A stretch of 64,000 bases of DNA. Origin: Microstegium vimineum. Lineage: Eukaryota; Streptophyta; Magnoliopsida; Poales; Poaceae. The stretch is taken from NCBI GenBank assembly GCA_022036555.1, contig CM039129.1:43117827-43181826 (forward strand), given 5' to 3'. Made by a program: the position numbers and the translations under genes. The stretch's first letter is position 1. Each line of letters begins with the position of its first letter. Shown in pieces: positions 57,693 to 64,000 of this stretch. Under the pieces are notes generated by a model. That model ran no database searches and was not told the DNA's origin. It was given only the letters and a program-made list of their open reading frames with translations.

Positions 57693-59363
57693 TGAAAGGA
57701 TCAAGATGCCCAAGAGGGGGGGGTGAATTGGGCTTGTTTTAAATTTCTAAAGCAAATATGAAAACCTATCAAATGCCAATTACCCCCTAGTGTCTACCGT
57801 CCATGTGTCCTAGCTAGAAAACGGTAGCAGTTCATGGAAATTAAGATCAACATAAGCAATTCTAGTAGGTAAGATAAAAACAAGACGGAATGTAATGCGG
57901 AAATATAAAGAGCTAGGGAAAAGAGATTCTCAGTGACGCAGCGATGTTTTCCCGAGGTATCGAGGTGTCGACACACCCCCTAGTCCTCGTTGGAGCACCT
58001 CGCAAGGTATCGCTCCCCCTCTACCCGCGCAAGGGTAGAGTGCTCTCTACGGGCTGATTCTTCGCCACTCCGGCTCGGTGAATCGGCCACAACCGATCAC
58101 AGAAGCTTGGAGAAGAGCCGCCAACAATCTTCCGGCGATCACTTCCTCCGAACACCACCAAACCGTCTAGGTGCTGTCGAACACCAAGAGTAACAAGCAC
58201 AAGACCTTCACTTGACCAACTCAAGGCTAGGAAGGTGGATGGATGCACACAAGTCACTCCTAATCACTTTAGGAGGGAAGAACAAGATGAACTCTCTCTA
58301 ATCTCTCTCTCACTAGGAACTTGACTCTCCAAAGGTTCTCTCAAGGTGTCACCAGCTGAAACAAAGGCCAAGAGAGGTCCTAAGGACGAAGGGGGCAACC
58401 ATAAATAGTCCCCACCTCCAAAACTAGCCGTTTTTTGCTTTTTCCTCTCTCTGCGAAGCCACCGGACCAAGCACACTGGTCCGGAGCTTACTCTGAATTC
58501 CAACTCAGGCACCGTCGGACTACTCTGCTTGGTCCGACGCCCTGGTCCGACGCATTGGTCCGGAGCCAGAGTGCTCACTGAGTGAAAACATTTTCTTTTC
58601 TTTGAACCACCGGACCACTCTCTTTGGTCCGGAGCCCTGGTCCGACGCTCTGGTCCGGAGCCAGGGAGCTTACTGTATGAACACAACCTCCTGTCTTGAA
58701 GCGTCGGACTAGCCGTCGGACTCACCGTCGGACTAGTCCGGAGCCTTCTCTCAGGCTTTCTCTCTCTGATGCGAGCCATCGGACCACTCTCCTATGGTCT
58801 GACGCTCTCCAGATAGGTGGTCTGGAGCTTTTCGAGCTGGACTTTTGCCTAAGTCAGGAACCGTCGGACCACTCTCCTTGGTCCGACGCCTACTTGGCAG
58901 ACTGGTCCGGAGCCTCTTTCTCCCAAATATCAACTGTTTTCGCTGAGATTTCTCAAGGGATTTTGCTCCTACCATTTCTAGGGTTAACCAAGGGCTGAAA
59001 GCAAGGTCTCTAGGACTAGTTGTGACAAGTGTGCATATACCCACTCTCCTAAACTCTCCTAGGTCAAGCTACTAATCTCATACCCCCCTTTATAGTACGG
59101 TCAAAGGAAAAACAAAACCCTAGCTATACTTAGTGCCATTCTCAACCTTATGGCACTAAGAACTAGCCTAGTCTTCAACTTGTATCATCTTCCTTTGCAA
59201 CCGAAACGATTTTCATCTTGGGGGCATGAATATCCATTAAGCCCATTCAAATTGCATCACTAATGACTTAACACAAATGACTTTGCCTCTGCAAAACACA
59301 CGTTAGTTATAGTGACCTAGCATTGTCGTTAATCGCCTAAACACACGGGTCCATGATTCTTCA
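57693..59363 (-). mobile_element. 5' LTR of the nested copia derivative
   Basis: On the plus strand it runs TGAAAGGATCAAGATGCCCA...CATGATTCTTCA, 1671 bp with TGAA/TTCA ends. Its first 81 bp are repeated at 57297-57377. Confidence 0.88.
58445..58915. repeat. CCGGACCA/TGGTCCGACGC array in the nested LTR
   Basis: Dense copies of ACCGGACCA, TGGTCCGGAGC and TGGTCCGACGC, the same vocabulary as the array in host LTR B although the surrounding LTR sequence differs. Confidence 0.75.
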
Positions 59364-59643
59364 TCCACGCCATTGACCATTGTCACTAGGCATAGCACCT
59401 GCACATCACAAGCCGATAGACAGGCACACATTTGCTTTCGCAAAGATTAGTAGTAAACCACTCAAACTGAAACGATCAAGTGTTGGACAATCACTTATCA
59501 CAAAACTGAACATACATGAGTACTTATCCACCATGTGTTCGCAAAAAATGAACTTATCTATGGGCTCAAACTCAGCAGGTACGCTGCCTGGGTTTACGTG
59601 TGCCTTTGTCTCCGTGCTCGTGTGATATTATTATTGTAGAAAG

Positions 59644-59882
59644 TACTCCATCCGTCCTAAATTAACTGTCGTTTTAGGTTTCCGTGTCACAACTTTGACT
59701 AGATTTATATAAAATACGTGCAACATTTGTGTCTCCAAATAAATTTATTAAAAAACTAGATCAAAATATATATCTAATGATATCAATTATGTATCATAAC
59801 TATTAATAATTTTTCATATAAAATTAATCTAAGTTTTTTCTCGGAAAGTAAGAAAGATAGATATTTTAGGACGGAGGGAGTA
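59644..59882. mobile_element. Stowaway-type MITE
   Basis: Ends TACTCCATCCGTCCTAAATT and TTTTAGGACGGAGGGAGTA with TA edges, 239 bp. Confidence 0.88.
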
Positions 59883-59999
59883 TGCTTCTAATGACTTAAT
59901 AAAACCAATTTGTGTTCAAATTGCAAATATAGTTTCTACCCTGTGAGATCCTATAGCTTAACAAATATGCACTTGATTTGGTATAAACTCGTGATTAAA

Positions 60000-60133
60000 T
60001 ACTTTATCTGTTCTAAATTGTAAATCATTTTCATTTGAAGGTACATAGTTTATTTATCATATGTCTAGATATAGTATCAAAACCATATATTTAAAAAATT
60101 TCAAAATAACTTATAATTTAAAATAGAGAGAGT
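60000..60133. mobile_element. Diverged short Stowaway-type MITE
   Basis: TACTTTATCTGTTCTAAATT at the left and AATTTAAAATAGAGAGAGTG at the right are eroded versions of the same inverted repeats. Confidence 0.5.
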
Positions 60134-60635
60134 GTGTGTTCTAACTTATTGGCATGTGTCCATGCACGGATTAGTGGACTAATATATACAGAGTAATAAT
60201 AGCATGTCACAAATGCTTAGGATGGCTCCAACGGTGGGCGAAGTTGCCAGCAAATATTATTGTTTATTCCAGACGGATGGAAATACATACTCCCTAATTC
60301 GCTAATGATTGCCGAAGCAGTAAGCTCGCACGGACTCCGAGACTTTTACGGTCTTTGACACTATGCGTCTTGAAGTACAGCTGATATTTTTGCTCTTTTT
60401 ATACTCTCAAATTGCTAGTGATTGTCTAGTTGCCCATGAGGACGCCCTTAGTGCAATACAACACAAAGCATGTCTGTCCATATATAGAACATTGACCTGT
60501 TCGGATGCCCACTGCCACTGATTATAATAGAAGAGTTTTGCTCTAGTGAGTCTCCCAAAAAAAATTATACACATCTTTAAGTGACTTAATATTCATTGTT
60601 TTTTATAAGTAATTTATCCATACCAGAGTTGTTTA
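60134..60635. other. Intergenic, no gene seen
   Basis: AT-rich spacer with nothing recognisable. Confidence 0.45.
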
Positions 60636-61392
60636 GGTCAGTCTCAATATGGGTGTCATTTAAGTTTCATTCGCATTAAATATGTTGTCACATAGACACT
60701 TTTGCTAATATGACAGTGTATTTTCTTTGCTACTAAGCTAACCCCACCTAGATCACTCAACCACATGTTTGATAATTGGCTAACTAATCAAAATAAAAGG
60801 ATTAGAAATTTGATTTGGGTGGGGGTAGCTGCCATATACTGGGCTATCTGGAGATGCCGCAATGATATTATTTTTAATCAAATGAAATATAATTTTTTAT
60901 GCAGGTAATTTTCAGAGGAGCGTTCTGGTTACGCTCGTGGGCTCAGTTGCAGCGTGATGAGGCAGCCAAGGACGCGCTCTCAACGATGAGCAAGAAGCTG
61001 GAAGTAATTACTCTAGAGATATCCAATAAAGGATGGAAACATTTATATTGTTTGATCTAGCGTCCTGGTCGATCTATAAGACTATGAATTTCTCCTTTTT
61101 TTAACACAAACTGTGTAAGAATTGGCTGTGTACATCCCCGGATGTAGAGACCGTATATTGATTTATCCATTATCTAAAAAAATGACAGTGTATTTAAGAA
61201 GAGAAAAAAAATGAGTGTCATGAGGATGACACTCTGGATACCTACTCTCTATGAGTCATGGAAATAAATGTCTATGAAACTATAGAATGAAACTCTCCAC
61301 TGAGAGTGGATGTTTCATCCGAGTTTTATTTCATTTTGTATGACATGACAGTCTTGGAAACAACGTCATGAAACTTTCTATTGAGACTGGTC
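60636..61392. mobile_element. Tourist-type MITE split by a LINE tail
   Basis: Ends GGTCAGTCTCAATATGGGTG and TTTCTATTGAGACTGGTC form inverted repeats, flanked by TTA at 60633-60635 and 61393-61395, as expected for PIF/Harbinger-derived elements. Without the LINE insertion and its duplicated target it is about 0.28 kb. Confidence 0.75.
60724..61181 (+). mobile_element. 5'-truncated L1-type LINE insertion
   Basis: A 458-bp insert with a 14-bp target duplication (ATGACAGTGTATTT at 60710-60723 and 61182-61195), ending in TATCTAAAAAA. It encodes the last part of a plant L1 ORF2: VGVAAIYWAIWRCRNDIIFN, then after a frame change VIFRGAFWLRSWAQLQ and ISNKGWKHLYCLI with a stop. This is a typical 3' remnant of target-primed reverse transcription. 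Confidence 0.88.
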
Positions 61393-61395
61393 TTA

Positions 61396-62671
61396 GCCCA
61401 AGACACATATCCAGGTGATTATTTTGGATCCAATCCGCGTGTGCGCTGACGCTGTTTAGTCTAACCAGACGACAGAGACAAAACCTGCAAGCATTGTTGT
61501 GGTGTAGACGGATGCACGATCACAGCACACGGCTAGGCAGAAACTAAGACCGGATGTCACTCTTGGGGATGGGTCCGCCCCTGTCCGCCCCAGAACCAAA
61601 CACCACGCAAACTGGGTTTATTGCATCCCATTCTAGGTGATCCTGGCAACCAAACACACGGTAAATTACTCCTACTGGATCTGATCTGGTGAGCTCGCTA
61701 TTTCATCCAATCAGATGAAAACATGAATACATTAAGGGCATGTATAACCCACACCCAGAGAACTTACTGCAAGTTGGGTATGAAAACAGATTTGCTTGGC
61801 AAAAACAGAATTAGTCGGCTTATCAGTCACCAAAACGATCAGATGACCGATAGGTCTAATAGGAGTATTTTTTTTGCATGGGCCGGAGGACACACCATCG
61901 TGGGTATGGAAAACCCGTAGACAAATTAGTTACCTGTTTCGATGTCCTCTTGTTGTAATAAGATAATCAGATCATAATAACAATAGATTACGATCCAAAC
62001 ATGGTTGATTATATGACAGATTATTATAATCACAATCCCTTATTTTCATAATCCTATAATTCAGATGAGGCATCATTTACACAGATTATAGGTGCCAATT
62101 GTCCAACTTACCAAACTAGTAAAAGATAAGATAGGACTTTCTCGCTTTAACCAACTATATAATCAGCCACAATAATCAAGGGAGCCAAACACTCAAATTT
62201 ATTATAATCCGTAATCACGATTACAGTATGAACCCTATAGTACATAATCAAGAGTACAGCAATCTGGCTATGATCCAGAGTTCCTTGTGGTTATTAGGAG
62301 AGAGAGAGAGAGAGAAGGTAAACGCTATGTTCTTTTGGACGAAACAAAATATAATTGTCACCGGTCACTGCATTATTACCATCGAGAAAACATCATAATA
62401 AAAAGAGAGTGGTTCCGAATTGTGACTCCCAAAGAAATGGCCCAGTACTCCGCCCTATTCTTTCAGAGGTCATTCATCAGCAAAATAAAGGTAGCAATAG
62501 CGAGCCTCGCCGTGTTTTCCCTCCTGAATTCCTGCACAATACTACTAATAAGTTAGGTGGGCACATCCGTACATGGTAGATATGTAATAACAAGAGAAAA
62601 CAAGACAAAAGCAACAATGATCGAGTTGAACCCGCACGAACGTACCATTAATATAATCCTACAATTCCAAT
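61396..62671. other. Intergenic, no gene seen
   Basis: AT-rich spacer with a possible degraded MITE at about 61960-62190 (TAATCAGATCATAATAAC, later TATAATCAGCCACAATAATC) and a GA run at 62298-62316. No coding sign. Confidence 0.4.
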
Positions 62672-63090
62672 TTAGGAGTACCATTTTTTATGAAGTCGCG
62701 GTTGCAGGAAAGACTTGACACCTTCATCCTCCCATTCCAATTTATCCCAACAACGACTTTGGATGTCTAGTTTAGTCAGCTTGTGTGGTAAGCTCTGCAT
62801 TGTGACGGGAAACCGCTTCAACTTTGGGCATCCCCAAATACTCAACGACTCAAGGCATGGGAACGTCACGTCAGAACCGCACAAGCTGGTCAGCTTGTCA
62901 TTAAAAGATAAATCCAGATATTTGAGGCAAGGGAATGTCTTTGAACTCTCTTGTCCTGCGCCCATATAGATCTGCTCCATAGCCTCGCAACGACCCACAC
63001 GAAGATAAGGCAAGGAAAGTACGGCGCCCAAGAGAGGTGTTGTAGTTTGCTGCAATTAATCACATGCAAATGAGTGAGCCTTGGGAGCAA
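62672..63090 (-). pseudogene. C-terminal LRR piece of a second NLR
   Basis: On the minus strand, LPRLTHLHVINCSKLQHLSW in one frame leads, after a frame change, into LRVGRCEAMEQIY, KTFPCLKYLDLSFND, TFPCLESLSIWGCPKLKRFP and LTKLDIQSRCWDKLEWED. This is the irregular LRR end of plant NB-LRR proteins, with a stop at 62672-62674. No NB-ARC is present: upstream the piece is cut by the LINE beginning near 63091. It is on the opposite strand from the NLR at 15-25 kb and its wording differs, so it is a separate gene. Confidence 0.8.
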
Positions 63091-64000
63091 ATAAATGATA
63101 TACCACGAGTTACTGATGTTGAAAATGATATGCTTACATTAGCATTTACTGAAACAGAGGTCAAAGTGGTTGTGTTCCAAATGAAACACAATAAAGCACC
63201 AGACCCTGATGGCTTCCCCGCAAGTATTCTGGGAAGTGATAACGGAGGATTTAATAGCGCTCTTCAATGATTTTTATGAAGAACGTCTACCGCTCTTTAG
63301 TCTAAATTTTGGGGGTAATTACACTTTTACCTAAGATTAAAGATGCAAAATAGATCCAGCAATACAGAACGATTTGTCTACTTAATGTCAGCTTTAAGTT
63401 TTCACAAAAGTTGGCACAAATAGAATTAACAAAGTAGCACAGACAGTGGTGAGCCCATCACAAACAGTCTTTATGCCAGGTAAAAATATAATGGAGGGTG
63501 TGGTCATATTACATGAGACCATACATGAATTACACACTAAAAAGCTTAATGGGGTGATTTTCAAAATTGACTTTGAAAAGGCCTATGATAAAGTTAAGTG
63601 GTCCTTCTTACAACAAACCTTGAGAATGAAAGGTTTCTCACTAAAATGATGCAATTGGATTGAGAGATTCATCATGGGGGTAGTGTTGGTGTCAAAGTCA
63701 ATGATGACATTGGACACTACTTTCAAACAAAAAAAGGCTTGCGCCAAGGTGACCCAATGTCACCTATTTTGTTCAACATTGTAGCAGATATGCTTGCACT
63801 TTTAATTAAAAGAGCAAAGGATGATGGACAAATAAGGGGGGTTATCCCACACCTTGTAGATAATGGCTTGTCGATTCTACAATATGTAGATAACACCATT
63901 ATCTTCATGGACCATGACTTGGAACAAGCAAAAAACATGACACTTTTATTATGTGTTTTTGAACAGTTATCTGGTCTCAAAATCAACTTTCATAAGAGTG
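63091..64000 (+). pseudogene. L1-type LINE reverse transcriptase, truncated by the window end
   Basis: Frames with shifts read VVFQMKHNKAPDPDGFPA, QTVFMPGKNIMEGVVILHE, FKIDFEKAYDKVKWSFLQQT, KKGLRQGDPMSPILFNIV and then LQYVDNTIIFMD. These are RT motifs of plant L1 elements. The catalytic YADD box reads YVDN, and there are stops after RMKGFSLK and elsewhere, so it is inactive. The 5' part is missing at the junction with the LRR fragment. The sequence continues past 64000. Confidence 0.85.

Larger units (their letters stand above)
57297..59363 (-). mobile_element. Nested copia derivative (LTR + gag piece + LTR remnant)
   Basis: It is inserted in LTR B with TCCAC at 57292-57296 and 59364-59368; sister LTR A has the empty site with one TCCAC (CTTCTCCACGCCATTGG). 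In minus orientation it holds a full 5' LTR (59363-57693), a primer-binding site (57690-57679), the start of gag (57640-57350) and only about 81 bp of the 3' LTR (57377-57297). The rest of gag, all of pol and most of the 3' LTR are deleted. Confidence 0.88.
55442..59543 (-). mobile_element. Solo LTR B (copia-type), containing a nested copia derivative
   Basis: It starts TGAAGGACCGAGAACGGCGA and ends CCACCATGTGTTCGCA, flanked by AAAAA at 55437-55441 and 59544-59548. It is a close relative of LTR A (19443-21377) except at the short-repeat array and at the insertion 57297-59363. Without the insertion it is about 2.0 kb, the same size as A. Confidence 0.9.
54820..59556. repeat. Foldback element, copy 2, split by LTR B
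   Basis: The left arm starts GTAAAAGTCCAATTTTCCTC and the right arm ends GGGAGGAAAA at 55440. The last bases of the arm (AAAAATGAACTTA) reappear only after LTR B, at 59544-59556. The arms are about 300 bp (CCTCCCTCAACTTTGGCC versus GGCCAAAGTTCAGGGAGG) around a central AT-rich part. Without the LTR the element is about 0.63 kb. Confidence 0.75.

Overview
This is nuclear DNA from a grass, most likely a panicoid such as sorghum, sugarcane or Miscanthus. The evidence is GT-AG spliced genes, a GC-rich intronless gene beside AT-rich spacers, Stowaway- and Tourist-type MITEs, CACTA ends, LINEs and thickly nested copia and gypsy LTRs. I cannot assign a species from the sequence alone. Only two genes look intact: a short-chain dehydrogenase/reductase (3495-4418, minus) and a 13-exon leucine-rich-repeat receptor kinase (28150-31977, minus). 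Three other host genes are broken: a CC-NB-LRR resistance gene (15074-24673, plus), an F-box-associated protein (25431-26436, minus) and the LRR end of a second NLR (62672-63090, minus).

Layout. 1-8.6 kb: spacer, the SDR gene, small MITEs, CACTA-like subterminal repeats and a decayed copia 3' end with one LTR. 9-14.4 kb: an inverted gypsy-type LTR, a CACTA-like end and a 179-bp-arm hairpin. 15-25 kb: the NLR, interrupted inside a coding exon by a 3.9-kb solo LTR and inside an intron by a second solo LTR, and frameshifted at its end. 25-32 kb: F-box pseudogene and receptor kinase. 34.6-49.9 kb: a truncated RTE-type LINE abutting a large Tat-clade gypsy element on the minus strand (LTR, gag, protease, RT, RNase H, integrase), which carries a spliced gene of its own on the opposite strand. 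50-59.6 kb: nested copia-type solo LTRs, one holding a gypsy-type solo LTR, another sitting in a foldback element and holding a short copia derivative. 59.6-64 kb: MITEs, a LINE tail inserted in a Tourist element, the second NLR fragment, and an L1 reverse transcriptase cut by the window end.

Solo-LTR boundaries were placed by matching target-site duplications: ATGGG (15092-19022), ATTGT (19443-21377), GTGAC (50370-53725), ATATG (52123-53297), AAAAA (55442-59543) and TCCAC (57297-59363). They give a readable order of events. The NLR can be followed across its insertions because removing one LTR plus one target-site copy restores an open exon, and splicing that exon to the NB-ARC exon keeps the frame.

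The least ordinary things here are the spliced antisense gene with its own TATA box inside the Tat element, the near-perfect hairpin whose loop is an inverted copy of adjacent DNA, the in-frame GC-AG intron of the receptor kinase, and the different short-repeat arrays carried by related LTRs. I did not find a convincing new multi-gene system.
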